Shown here one piece after another: positions 30,633 through 38,858 of a DNA stretch of 54,684 nt. The translations under genes and the position numbers were made by a program. Source of the stretch: Actinomyces sp. ZJ308 (GTDB lineage: Bacteria > Actinomycetota > Actinomycetes > Actinomycetales > Actinomycetaceae); NCBI RefSeq assembly GCF_011752065.1, contig NZ_JAAIJY010000025.1, positions 1 through 54,684 on the forward strand. Direction: 5' to 3'. Within the stretch, counting starts at the first letter, position 1. Each line of letters starts with the position of its first letter. The notes below the pieces were generated by a model. It was given only the letters and a program-made list of their open reading frames with translations, had not been told where the DNA came from and made no database searches.

Positions 30633-31490
30633 ATGATCAACTGGCGCCGCGATCTTCGTCGAGCCATCACCGTCGGTCTCCTCGTGTGGATCCTCCTCGC
30701 GTACTTCGACGATCTGATCTCTCTTGCTAAGGCATTCGTAGCAGCATTCCCAGGCGACCGAGCACTCGTCGTGTCCTTCACGGTGATCGGCCTCGTAACG
30801 GGTTACGCCCTCTGGGTCCTCATCGCACTCGTCTTCAAGGAGGCAGTCAACGTCTTCAAGAAGTCTGAGGAGCCCATCGACTTGGACCTATTGCACTGGG
30901 CACTGGTCCAGCCACACAAAGGCTCCGAGCCCACCGACGACATCGTCTCTCGCCTGAGCCCAATCTGGGAAGAAGCCCACAGCAGCAAGTACACCGTCAG
31001 TATCGAGCAGGCACGCCGCCAGGTGGCCGCCCATGCAGCCGTCACCTGGACACTCGGCGGAAGCGTCCTGTCCATCGAAACACACCGTCACACCAAAATG
31101 GTCATCCCGCTTCCACACCCGGGACTTGCCGCGGCGAGCTGGCACCACATCCAGGTCGACCTGGCCGGCCTAGCCCAGGACGCCATCGACAACCGACAGG
31201 CCTACAACTCCTTCGACGAAATCGACTCAGCCCTCAAACGCGCAGTGGTACTCGTAGCCATGGACTGGCGTCCCGACGGCTACACCGGCCCGCTCACCCC
31301 TAGCGATCTCATCACCTACGCCATCAATGCAGACAAGGCCATCCTGGCCGAGCACCAGGACGTCATCACCGCAATCGAGAAGAGGCTGAATGACGACGAT
31401 GACAAGCTCAACGGAGTAGAGGTTCACAGCATCCTCGACAACTTCCGTCCCCAACAACCTCAGTACGTCCACTCCGAAGCCGGATACTGA
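30633..31490 (+). CDS. Membrane-anchored protein of unknown function
   Basis: A 285-residue protein with two N-terminal membrane helices (about 12-30 and 44-70; TVGLLVWILLAYF and VVSFTVIGLVTGYALWVLIA) and a soluble C-terminal domain of about 200 residues. No catalytic motif recognised. The ATG at 30633 follows GAAAGGAA by a normal distance; the frame is open 16 codons further upstream. Lies between the Cys-rich protein and the serine recombinase. Confidence 0.6.
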   Translation: MINWRRDLRRAITVGLLVWILLAYFDDLISLAKAFVAAFPGDRALVVSFTVIGLVTGYALWVLIALVFKEAVNVFKKSEEPIDLDLLHWALVQPHKGSEPTDDIVSRLSPIWEEAHSSKYTVSIEQARRQVAAHAAVTWTLGGSVLSIETHRHTKMVIPLPHPGLAAASWHHIQVDLAGLAQDAIDNRQAYNSFDEIDSALKRAVVLVAMDWRPDGYTGPLTPSDLITYAINADKAILAEHQDVITAIEKRLNDDDDKLNGVEVHSILDNFRPQQPQYVHSEAGY

Positions 31491-31559
31491 GACAACCAGC
31501 CAACCGGCCGCTCCCCAGCAAGAGCACCCGACCAAGAGCAACGTGGTGTCATAGGAGCC

Positions 31560-32147
31560 ATGGCCACCACCATCGGATACGCCCGCGTATCCACCAGCAG
31601 TCAGCATCTCGACATGCAGCTCGACGCCCTCACGGCGTCGGGCTGCACCCGCATCCACACCGACACAGCCTCAGGCGCCCTGGCCGCCCGCCCCGGCCTC
31701 GACCAGGCCCTGGCCGAGCTCGACGAGGGCGACACCCTCGTCGTGTGGCGCCTAGACCGCCTCGGACGCTCTCTCCCGCATCTCGTGGCCACCATCGACA
31801 ACCTCACCCGACGAGGCGTCAACCTGAAAAGCCTCCATGAGGCCATCGACACAACAACCCCCACCGGCCGACTCATGGTCCACCTCATCGCCAGTTTGGC
31901 GGCGTTCGAGCGCGAGCTCACCATCGAGCGGACAATCGCCGGCCTCGAAGCCGCCAGGGCCCGAGGCGCGAGCCTCGGCCGCCCCACCGTCTGGACACCC
32001 CAACGTGCCGAAGCCGCCACCGCCCTCCTGGCCGCCGGCGCCACCATCACCGAAGTTGCCCAAGCGCTCAACGTCAGCAGAGCAACCGTCTACCGCCACG
32101 CCACCCCACCCAAGAACGCGCCAATAAGGTCTTGCCCACACCACTAA
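31560..32147 (+). CDS. Serine recombinase (resolvase/invertase type)
   Basis: A 195-residue site-specific recombinase. The N-terminal catalytic domain starts IGYARVSTSSQHLDMQLDAL with the nucleophile Ser in YARVS, and has VVWRLDRLGRSLPHLVATID with the conserved arginines. The C-terminal helix-turn-helix is ITEVAQALNVSRATVYRHAT. Length is that of small resolvases and invertases, so multimer resolution of the excised circle or inversion of a nearby segment is more likely than integration. No cross-over site was recognised nearby. Confidence 0.9.
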   Translation: MATTIGYARVSTSSQHLDMQLDALTASGCTRIHTDTASGALAARPGLDQALAELDEGDTLVVWRLDRLGRSLPHLVATIDNLTRRGVNLKSLHEAIDTTTPTGRLMVHLIASLAAFERELTIERTIAGLEAARARGASLGRPTVWTPQRAEAATALLAAGATITEVAQALNVSRATVYRHATPPKNAPIRSCPHH

Positions 32148-32166
32148 ACGGTACTACCATAATCGT

Positions 32167-32436
32167 GTGAGGTTCGAGTTCACCGATTCAGCGGACAAGC
32201 ACGACGTCCCCCGTCCCGACGCGGAGTACGCCGTCATGCACCACGTCGACTACGAGATCCTCCAGCCCCGCCGTCCAGGCGAGCAGTCATTCATGTTCGT
32301 CGGCCTGCCCCACCCACAGGCACTGCGTTACCTCGAAGTCGGCGTCGCCGTTGACGGTCGCGGCCGACGCATCATCTTCCACGCCATGGAGGTCACAGAC
32401 CTCTACCGACACCTCATCCCACCCACAGACCGCTGA
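32167..32436 (+). CDS. Putative toxin of a toxin-antitoxin pair
   Basis: An 89-residue basic protein starting GTG. The layout FEFTDSADKHDVPRPDAEYA, then FVGLPHPQALRYLEVGVAVD and IIFHAMEVTDLYR is close to BrnT-like and RelE/ParE-fold toxins (small beta-sheet RNases). The following gene encodes an RHH-type protein 24 bp downstream, the expected antitoxin arrangement in the toxin-first order. Its activity is inferred from pairing and size. Confidence 0.6.
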   Translation: MRFEFTDSADKHDVPRPDAEYAVMHHVDYEILQPRRPGEQSFMFVGLPHPQALRYLEVGVAVDGRGRRIIFHAMEVTDLYRHLIPPTDR

Positions 32437-32460
32437 CCCACCAGAACAGAAGGAAGCACC

Positions 32461-32796
32461 ATGACCAACGATCCTGCACCCACCCCACTGACTGAAGCCG
32501 ACCAGGCCTACTACAACCAGCTCGACGAGGACGTCACCGCAGGCCGCATCCCCACCATCGGACACGGAACCCACCGCGACGGCTCACGCATCAGCGACAC
32601 CGAACTCGACGCCATCCTCCGCGGACGCCCAGGACTCGGACAGTCCCACGCCACCGGCCGCGGACGCTCCCCACGCCGCCAGGTCCGCCTACCCGAGCAC
32701 ACCAACGCGGCTCTTGACGCCTACATCGAGAAGCACGGCACCACCGCAAGCGCCGTCATCCGCGACGCCGTCGAGGCATACCTCGCCACCGCCTGA
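32461..32796 (+). CDS. RHH (CopG-like) antitoxin candidate
   Basis: A 111-residue protein whose C-terminal part RRQVRLPEHTNAALDAYIEK and TASAVIRDAVEAYLATA is a ribbon-helix-helix DNA-binding domain. The N-terminal half contains an acidic stretch that could wrap a toxin. It has an AGAAGGAAG ribosome binding site and ends 64 bp before the ParB-like gene. Likely autoregulates the operon with the preceding protein. Confidence 0.65.
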   Translation: MTNDPAPTPLTEADQAYYNQLDEDVTAGRIPTIGHGTHRDGSRISDTELDAILRGRPGLGQSHATGRGRSPRRQVRLPEHTNAALDAYIEKHGTTASAVIRDAVEAYLATA

Positions 32797-32860
32797 ACCA
32801 CACCGATCCGGCCATCCACCGCCCCTCCCACCTATCCCTATGTCTGAAAGGGCTCCCACC

Positions 32861-34420
32861 GTGGCCACCAACGGGCACAAGAACCGATCCATCAAACGAC
32901 TCCACCTCGACCTACGAAACCCCCGACTCGGACGCCCCTCCGTCGACACCGAGGCCGATGCCATGGACCGGCTACTGAAGGAGTTCGGTCCCAAGATCGT
33001 CGGCTTGGCAAGAAGCATCGCCGAGTACGGACTCAACCCCACCGAGTCGTGGGCGATCGTCCACGAGGACAACAAGTACGTCGTCCTGGAAGGCAACCGC
33101 CGCCTCGTCGCCTGCCGCCTCCTCGACAACCCCCGCAAGGCCCCCGACCCGCAGACAGCTGCAACCTTCGAGCGCATCAAACGAGGAGTCCGCACCGCTA
33201 GCTCCTACCTGAACCCCAGCTGCGTAGAGTTCGAGCACCGCGCCGACGCCCGCTACTGGATCCACCTCAAGCACCACGGCGCAGGCAGCGGCGAAGGCAC
33301 CGCCGCTTGGGGCCCAGAGATGGTCTACCTCGACCAGGTCAACAGCGGCAGCACTCCTGTGGAGTGGAACGAGTTCTGGTACTGGCTGGAGGAGACCTAC
33401 CAGCACGACCGCCCACTGGTCGACCTCATCGACCAGGCCCGACGCGAGCAGTACACCCTCATGGACCGCGTCTACACCTGGAAAGTCAAAGAGCTCCTCG
33501 GCGCCAGCTTCACCCAGCCCGGCCAGATCAACGTCAACGTCGACACCGAGAAGATCAAGCCGTTCATCCACAAGCTCATCACCGGGATGCTCACGCCCCA
33601 GCCCAAGGATCCCAAAGCACCAGGCGCAGCTGACGTCCTCGTCATCTCCTCCCGCACCCTCAACAACAGAGACGCTGCAGAGGACGAAATAGGAAGGGTA
33701 TGGCAGGACACCATCGGCGACACCGACGTCACCCCCACCAGCCAGGCCAGCACCAGTACAACCAGCCCCGCCCAGGATGCCGGAGGCGCAGAGCAGGCGT
33801 CTGGCCCCTCTGGCGCGTCCTCCTCCACCGCAGGCACCGGAGCCGCAGACAACCTTGCCTCAGGATCCGCTACCGAGCAGAAGAAGCCTCGCTCGGAAGG
33901 CAACTCCCGATCCCGCCATCCCAAGCCCCGCAAGAGCGAGACCCACCTCTACCACGGTGTACAACGCACCCACATGCCCAACCGACTCAGGAACATGCTC
34001 CAAGAATGCAGCCAGCTGGAGATCGCCACATCCCCGGAAACGGCATCGATCATGGCGCGCGTCGTGGTCGAGCTCGCCGCCGACGCACTCATCGACCACC
34101 AGAACCTCAGGCCGAAAGGCAAGCAGCTCACTGACAAACTTGCCGCTGTCCTGCGTCACCTCGACCCTCTCCTGGACTCCAAGAACCCCACCCGCCCAGA
34201 CCTAGCTGGAACCTGGGCGGCAGTACGCACCGACACCGCTGACGGACACATCGTCCGCGACCTCCACAACTGCGTGCACGCCTACCAGTTCACCGCCGCA
34301 CCCGAGATGGCCAAACGAGCAAACAACCTGTTCACGCCCCTGCTCAACGCCATCAACACTGAGCTCGGCAACCCACCCACCGGGGTGGTGGCCACGAGCA
34401 ACCAAAACGGGCAGGCTTGA
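32861..34420 (+). CDS. ParB/Srx-like protein with HEPN-like C-terminus
   Basis: A 519-residue protein. The N-terminal domain (about 8-100) is of ParB/Srx type: SIKRLHLDLRNPRLGRPS and the nucleotide-site motif EGNRR (residues 77-81). A middle part (to about 280), a Ser/Thr/Ala-rich linker (about 290-355) and an alpha-helical C-terminal domain follow. That domain contains RDLHNCVH (R466-H473), which fits the R-x4-6-H motif of HEPN ribonucleases. The start is GTG at 32861 with GAAAGGG upstream; ATG at 32840 is also in frame. It abuts a DNA adenine methylase gene by 3 bp, so the two likely act together, possibly as a modification-linked defence module. Confidence 0.65.
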   Translation: MATNGHKNRSIKRLHLDLRNPRLGRPSVDTEADAMDRLLKEFGPKIVGLARSIAEYGLNPTESWAIVHEDNKYVVLEGNRRLVACRLLDNPRKAPDPQTAATFERIKRGVRTASSYLNPSCVEFEHRADARYWIHLKHHGAGSGEGTAAWGPEMVYLDQVNSGSTPVEWNEFWYWLEETYQHDRPLVDLIDQARREQYTLMDRVYTWKVKELLGASFTQPGQINVNVDTEKIKPFIHKLITGMLTPQPKDPKAPGAADVLVISSRTLNNRDAAEDEIGRVWQDTIGDTDVTPTSQASTSTTSPAQDAGGAEQASGPSGASSSTAGTGAADNLASGSATEQKKPRSEGNSRSRHPKPRKSETHLYHGVQRTHMPNRLRNMLQECSQLEIATSPETASIMARVVVELAADALIDHQNLRPKGKQLTDKLAAVLRHLDPLLDSKNPTRPDLAGTWAAVRTDTADGHIVRDLHNCVHAYQFTAAPEMAKRANNLFTPLLNAINTELGNPPTGVVATSNQNGQA

Positions 34421-34423
34421 CCC

Positions 34424-35299
34424 GTGAGGTACCTGTCCCCCCTGCGCTACCCCGGCGGCAAAGCCCGCCTGGCCCCCTTCTTCACCCGCCTGATCCGCTC
34501 CCAGGTCCCAGCACCGACCCACTACGCCGAGCCCTACGCCGGCGGCGCCGGCGCCGCCCTACGACTCCTGACCGACAGCGCCGTCGACCACATCCACATC
34601 AACGACATCAACGCCGGAATCGCCGCGTTCTGGCGCACCATCACCACCCCCGACGGCGCCGAAGCCTTCAACCAGCTCATCAACAGCACCCCCGTCACCA
34701 TCGACCAGTGGCACCACCAGCGCGCCGTCTACCAGGCCGGCCAGGCAGACGACCTCACCCTCGGCTTCGCCACCTTCTACCTCAACCGCACCAACCGATC
34801 CGGCATCCTCGACGCCCGCCCCATCGGCGGCCTCGAACAGACCGGCAAATGGAAGATCGACGCCCGCTACAACAAGCCCGCCCTCATCGAAAGAGTCAAG
34901 CACGTAGCCACCCTCGGCCACCGCATCCACGTCACCCAGCTCGACGGCCTCGACTTCCTCACCACCATGGAGCCCCACGCCACCGACGTCCTCGTCTACG
35001 CCGACCCGCCCTACGTCGAGCAAGGAGGAAGCCTCTACCTCCACACCTTCAACGCCAACGACCACCAAGCCCTAGCAGACAAGCTCCTAACAGCCACCTA
35101 CCCATGGCTCCTGACCTACGACGACCAGAAAATCATCTGGGCCGACCTCTACACCGCCGCACGCTGCGCACGCTTCAACATCGCCCACACCGCCGCCATC
35201 CAGCACGTCGGCAAGGAAACCATCGTCTACGGCCCCACCCTCACCGTCCCCACAGGCCTCGAAATCACCCCCGGAGTCCACGCAACCTGGATCGCCTAA
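34424..35299 (+). CDS. D12-class DNA N6-adenine methyltransferase
   Basis: Transfers methyl from S-adenosylmethionine to adenine N6 in DNA. The 291-residue protein opens with the Dam-type SAM motif SPLRYPGGKARLAPFF and AEPYAGGAGAALRLL (motif I), and carries catalytic DPPY (residues 194-197, in VYADPPYVE). It is a full-length D12/Dam-family enzyme. Starting GTG 3 bp after the ParB-like gene, it is translationally coupled to it. No restriction endonuclease is adjacent, so it is an orphan methylase or a partner of the ParB-like protein. Confidence 0.92.
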   Translation: MRYLSPLRYPGGKARLAPFFTRLIRSQVPAPTHYAEPYAGGAGAALRLLTDSAVDHIHINDINAGIAAFWRTITTPDGAEAFNQLINSTPVTIDQWHHQRAVYQAGQADDLTLGFATFYLNRTNRSGILDARPIGGLEQTGKWKIDARYNKPALIERVKHVATLGHRIHVTQLDGLDFLTTMEPHATDVLVYADPPYVEQGGSLYLHTFNANDHQALADKLLTATYPWLLTYDDQKIIWADLYTAARCARFNIAHTAAIQHVGKETIVYGPTLTVPTGLEITPGVHATWIA

Positions 35300-35463
35300 C
35301 CCAGAGAGCACACCTGAGACACGGCCCTACCCGCTCCCACGCACCAGACTCCCACTGAGCAGCAAGCCCAGACATAGCCGACGGTATCGACGACACCCCA
35401 CACCACCGTACGTGCCCCATACTGAATCCGCCTCAGCCATAGGAGGCCAGAGGCGGTGGTCAG

Positions 35464-35715
35464 CTACGCCGGCCCCGTCGTCAGGCGCACCGCGCCATGA
35501 GGGACGTACTCGTGCGCCCACGCGCCCGTGTCCTGGCACCCCTGGGCCAGGACGACGCGGCAGTGCTCGCACCGCCAGGCGTCGTGCCACTCAAAGTCCC
35601 CCGAGCACGAGCACCGCAGCGGCAGGGGCAGCATCCCATCCAGCACCTTCCAGCTGGCCCCACACCCCGGGCACACCCCAGGACGCCCGTCACTCACGCT
35701 CGCCAAAGTCGTCAT
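35464..35715 (-). CDS. Small zinc-ribbon protein
   Basis: An 83-residue protein with cysteine pairs CPGC (near 15), CSCS (near 36) and CEHC (near 49) and a fourth Cys (GCQD), plus conserved-looking Trp and His (FEWHDAW). This is a zinc-ribbon arrangement and supports a real gene on the minus strand rather than the overlapping frames. Start ATG 35715; GTG 35721 is an alternative. Runs opposite to its neighbours. Function unknown. Confidence 0.6.
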   Translation of the reverse strand: MTTLASVSDGRPGVCPGCGASWKVLDGMLPLPLRCSCSGDFEWHDAWRCEHCRVVLAQGCQDTGAWAHEYVPHGAVRLTTGPA

Positions 35716-36050
35716 GCCCACGGACCCTAGCGGCGAGCACCGACACGAATACCTGCCCGTTGCCGGCCCACCGTGCTCCTCAGGTCACCAGTCCTGGGTC
35801 ACCTTCAACCCCGTCTCGTGGGACACCCATCCTAGCCCACGGCCGGTCAGCCGATCGTCAAGGCACGCTCCACCTCACTGGCCCCGGCACTCGTCACAGC
35901 TCCTGCGTCGCCATGACGAGTGCCGCCGCGCGAGGCTCCGCTCTTCGGCCTTGACGATCACCGGCCGCAGGCTGCCACAGGGCGCGTCCCCCAAGCCCGG
36001 GGGACACCGGTCTCGCAGACCGACAAAGGAAAGACCCCAAGGAGGTCAAC
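35716..36050. promoter_or_regulatory. Non-coding gap ending in two adjacent hairpins
   Basis: No convincing gene is seen in this 335-bp stretch. Its right end carries two perfect hairpins in a row: GTCCCCC (35986-35992) with 35999-36005, and CGGTCT (36008-36013) with 36017-36022. The second ends 28 bp before the start codon of the 57-residue gene and 17 bp before its ribosome binding site, so the hairpins lie in its leader or form a terminator for upstream transcription. Confidence 0.5.
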
Positions 36051-36224
36051 ATGCCCAACAACGCGCCGCGCCAGTACACCCCGGACCAGGTCAAGGAGTT
36101 CGTCGCCGAGGCGATCGAGAGCTATGTCGAGGCCGCTCGCACCGACGCCGACATGACCCTCGATGACCTGGAGTACACCCTGGACATCGCCCGGTACGTC
36201 CTGGCTCAGGACGCCCAGTCCTGA
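36051..36224 (+). CDS. 57-residue acidic helical protein
   Basis: A short gene with a near-perfect AAGGAGGTC site 3-4 nt before the ATG. The product (MPNNAPRQYTPDQVKEFVAE, then IESYVEAARTDADMTLDDLE, ending VLAQDAQS) is acidic and predicted to be mostly two helices. Third-codon GC is high, as in real genes here. No family recognised; it could be an anti-repressor or antitoxin-like protein. The strong ribosome site implies abundant product. Confidence 0.7.
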   Translation: MPNNAPRQYTPDQVKEFVAEAIESYVEAARTDADMTLDDLEYTLDIARYVLAQDAQS

Positions 36225-36401
36225 AACACCCCGGGGCCGGGAGAGCTGGATCCTCTCCCGGCCCCGGCCGGCGCGTGACCCACCATGGATGCGGCCTCGC
36301 AGCCCGCACCACCACGTCGCCGGACCCCAAGGAGGACATACACGGCGACCCGAGTGAGTCACCCCAATTGTAGCCGGTTCACCTGCCGAACCGCAGGGCT
36401 A

Positions 36402-36722
36402 CCGAGCCCGCTGACGCACCTGTGGAGGCCGCCGGCTATCGCCGAGGCCGGCGGCCACGCACAGGCGGACAGCGGGACCCCGTACCGGGGCCGTGGACAG
36501 GCCCGGGGCGCCGCCGGCCAGACTCCTTCGTCGCCCGACAAGGCCGAGCGGCGCCAGCCTGCCCACCGCCCCTCAGCCACGCTGGCGACGTCACCATCCG
36601 TAGCGGGGCCGACCTGCACCCCGGCCGCCACCCACCGTGGCCCGAGTTTGCTGGCCGGCGTCGAGGCGGCCCGGGCACAGCCCTCCTGCCGTCACCGGTC
36701 AGGTCGCCTGCCGTTGCTGGTC
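36402..36722 (+). repeat. Structured 320-bp direct repeat, copy A
   Basis: This stretch is nearly identical (about nine bases in ten by eye) to 45361-45683. It is non-coding by appearance: no frame in either copy keeps a start, ribosome site and coding-type codon use. It contains a 10-bp perfect hairpin GGCCGCCGGC (36427-36436) with 36447-36456, and CCCCG/CGGGG shortly after. A CGGTTC/GAACCG hairpin precedes it (about 36375-36393). It occupies the gap between the 57-residue gene and the integrase. Candidate structured RNA, replication or transfer origin, or recombination site. Confidence 0.7.
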
Positions 36723-36839
36723 ACCCGCTTATGGTCACCGCCAGCCCTGGGGGAGTGGCTCACCAGCAAAGAGAGGTTGTGACATTCAGGTCTCTACAAG
36801 GTGGCGTGCCAGGAATCTACAACCGGGATTATTCCTGTC

Positions 36840-37727
36840 ATGAGAAATTCTCTGAAGGTCGTCCGTGCCGACGACGCTCCCGACACCCTCCTCGACGCCT
36901 GGACCCTGACCATGCAAGCACAGGGACTCTCTCAGACCACCATCACCGAGCGCCCGCGCCTCATCCGCCAACTCGCCCGAACCACCGGCACCGACCCAGC
37001 GGCCCTCACCCCACACACCATCATCGCCTTCCTCGCCACCACGAACTCACCAGTCACCGCTGACAGTTACTACTCCATCATCCGAGCATGGTGTTCCTGG
37101 CTAGTACAAGCCGGCCACCGCGACGACGACCCCACCATGCGAGTCCCCAGACCCCGCGTCCCACCAGCAAGACCCCGCCCCGTCACCCACCCACAGCTCG
37201 ACGCAGTCCTCGCACTCCCACTCCGCCCAGCCACCCGCACCAGGATCCTCCTAGCCGCATACGCCGGCCTACGCATCCACGAGATCGCCAAGCTCAAAGG
37301 CCAAGACATCGACCCCGCCGGCGGAACCCTCACCGTCACCGGAAAAGGCGGCAGAACCGACCTTCTACCCGCACACCCCGTCATCCTCGACCAGGCCGCC
37401 AACTACCCCCGCAAAGGCTACTGGTTCCCCTCCCCACTCCGACCCGGACAGCACGTCGCCGCCAAGACCGTCGGAACCGTCATCGCCCGAGCCCTACGCC
37501 GCGCCGGGATCGACGCCACAGCCCACCAGCTGAGGCATTTCTTCGCCACCAGCCTCCTGGAGTCCGGCGCCGACAGCCGCATCGTCCAGACCCTCATGAG
37601 ACACGCCTCGCTCGCTACCACAGGCCGCTACCTTGGCGTCACCCTCACCCAACAGCGCCAGGCCCTGGATGGCCTCAAAATCGTTGCCAGCGCCACCCTC
37701 GACACCGACCCATGGCCTGAGGTGTAG
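36840..37727 (+). CDS. Tyrosine recombinase/integrase (XerC/D-like)
   Basis: A 295-residue site-specific recombinase with a SAM-like N-terminal DNA-binding domain (LDAWTLTMQAQGLSQTTITE) and a catalytic domain with the R-H-R-H-Y set: first Arg in AYAGLRIHEIAKLKG, HQLRHFFATSLLESG, the second His in MRHASLATTGRYL, which also holds the Tyr nucleophile. The short length and absence of a long arm-binding domain resemble XerC/XerD. GTG at 36801 would add 13 residues; neither start has a convincing Shine-Dalgarno. It may integrate the element at tRNA-Arg or resolve dimers. Confidence 0.9.
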   Translation: MRNSLKVVRADDAPDTLLDAWTLTMQAQGLSQTTITERPRLIRQLARTTGTDPAALTPHTIIAFLATTNSPVTADSYYSIIRAWCSWLVQAGHRDDDPTMRVPRPRVPPARPRPVTHPQLDAVLALPLRPATRTRILLAAYAGLRIHEIAKLKGQDIDPAGGTLTVTGKGGRTDLLPAHPVILDQAANYPRKGYWFPSPLRPGQHVAAKTVGTVIARALRRAGIDATAHQLRHFFATSLLESGADSRIVQTLMRHASLATTGRYLGVTLTQQRQALDGLKIVASATLDTDPWPEV

Positions 37728-37731
37728 AAGA

Positions 37732-37760
37732 GGGGTACCCGGACAATACCCGGGTACCCC
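37732..37760. terminator. Bidirectional terminator between integrase and small membrane peptide
   Basis: GGGGTACCCGG (37732-37742) pairs perfectly over 11 bp with 37750-37760 around a 7-nt loop. It starts 4 bp after the integrase stop codon and lies 12 bp beyond the stop of the minus-strand 44-residue gene, so it can serve both. Confidence 0.8.
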
Positions 37761-37772
37761 AGAAGAAGTAAC

Positions 37773-37907
37773 CTACCCCTTCAGTAGCTGGACCAAATTA
37801 ATCACAACTCCCGCTATGGCTGCGATCACCATTACGATGTCGCACCATGTCGGAGCACTGCCAGCGCCGTCCGAGGTGGCGTGTTGAAGCCGGCAGCTTC
37901 TACACAT
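37773..37907 (-). CDS. 44-residue single-helix membrane peptide
   Basis: On the minus strand an ATG at 37907, behind AGGAGG 8 nt upstream, opens a 44-codon frame: MCRSCRLQHATSDGAGSAPT then a hydrophobic helix (residues 22-40, about CDIVMVIAAIAGVVINLVQ) ending LLKG. Two Cys lie at the N-terminus and one at the membrane edge. It is convergent with the integrase and shares its terminator. Size, single helix and mobile-element context resemble small membrane toxins of type I systems or small membrane regulators, but no antitoxin RNA was identified. Not recognised as a known family. Confidence 0.6.
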   Translation of the reverse strand: MCRSCRLQHATSDGAGSAPTWCDIVMVIAAIAGVVINLVQLLKG

Positions 37908-38029
37908 CTCCTTCACCTCCTCTCAGGTAATCAACGTTGCGCAGGCGTGACGCGCACCCATCGATCACTGAGATCAGAGGCGAAATCACCTTACCCAAAC
38001 ACTCGAAACTATTGCAATACCTCAATAAT

Positions 38030-38047
38030 ATTAGTAGTATTAGTAGA
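38030..38047 (+). promoter_or_regulatory. parA upstream iterons (centromere/operator candidate)
   Basis: Two head-to-tail 9-bp units, ATTAGTAGT and ATTAGTAGA, in an A/T-rich island 29 bp before parA. Direct repeats at this place are the usual binding site of RHH-type ParB proteins, serving as both operator and partition site. A related set occurs in inverted orientation inside the parB-like gene. Confidence 0.6.
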
Positions 38048-38075
38048 ACCAGATGCCTTAGAGAGGTCAGCGATC

Positions 38076-38858
38076 ATGGTGACGTACACGGTGGCCACCC
38101 CCAAAGGAGGGGTCGGCAAGAGCACTACCGCAGCCGAGCTCGTGCTCGCCCTGTCCCAGCTCGGCCGGCGTGTCCTCGCCATAGATCTGGATCAGCAGGG
38201 CAACCTCACCAACCGTCTAGGCCTGACCGCGTCCAGTGAGGTCGACGGCACCACCGCCGACGTCCTCACCGGAGAGCTCGACCTGGACCAGGCCGCCACA
38301 CCCTCGCCCGTCCTGGACGGTGTTGACGTCCTGGCCGGCACCCACGCATTGGCCGACACCGAGGCCAACCCGCCAGCCGACCTCGCGACTTTCCTTCGCG
38401 ACGAGCTCCCAGCCCACGACGGCCGGTGGGATGAGGTCGTCATCGACACCCCACCGTCGGTCGGGGCGCTCACGCAGGCCGGCCTGGCCGCCTCCGACGT
38501 CATCATCGCCCCGGTCACCCCGAGCGTGGAGGCCTACGACCAGCTGAGACGCCTGACCGCCGTCCTCGACGCACGCATCGCACGCAGGATCAACCGCGGC
38601 GCGAGCATCAGCTGGGTGGTGCCCGTCGCGTTCGACTCCCGCGCCAGGGACGGTCGTGGGCGTCTCCTCGACAGGGAGATTCTCACCCAGCTGTGTAACA
38701 CCTACCCCGCCCGGGTCACCCCACCCGTGCGCGACTCCGTCACCGCCCGGGACTCCTACATGGAAGGACTCCCGGTCGGGGCCTACGCCCCCGACACCCC
38801 CGTCGCAACCGACTACGCCGCCGCAGCCAGAGTCATCATCGAAGGAGCAGCATCATGA
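38076..38858 (+). CDS. parA: ParA-family partition ATPase
   Basis: A 260-residue deviant Walker ATPase for segregation of the element's circular form. The Walker A motif is TPKGGVGKSTTAAEL (about residues 8-22), followed by VLAIDLDQQGNLTNRLGL, and Walker B VVIDTPPSVGALTQAG. There is no N-terminal DNA-binding extension, so it belongs to the small ParA (type Ib) class that pairs with an RHH ParB. The ATG at 38076 has an AGAGAGG site upstream. It overlaps the next gene by 4 bp. Confidence 0.92.
   Translation: MVTYTVATPKGGVGKSTTAAELVLALSQLGRRVLAIDLDQQGNLTNRLGLTASSEVDGTTADVLTGELDLDQAATPSPVLDGVDVLAGTHALADTEANPPADLATFLRDELPAHDGRWDEVVIDTPPSVGALTQAGLAASDVIIAPVTPSVEAYDQLRRLTAVLDARIARRINRGASISWVVPVAFDSRARDGRGRLLDREILTQLCNTYPARVTPPVRDSVTARDSYMEGLPVGAYAPDTPVATDYAAAARVIIEGAAS

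Noticed and set aside
36359..36631. Minus-strand frames within structured repeats A and B as a duplicated gene
   Set aside because: The frames in the two copies have different starts and ends, no ribosome sites, and substitutions do not favour third positions; hairpins are better preserved than any peptide.
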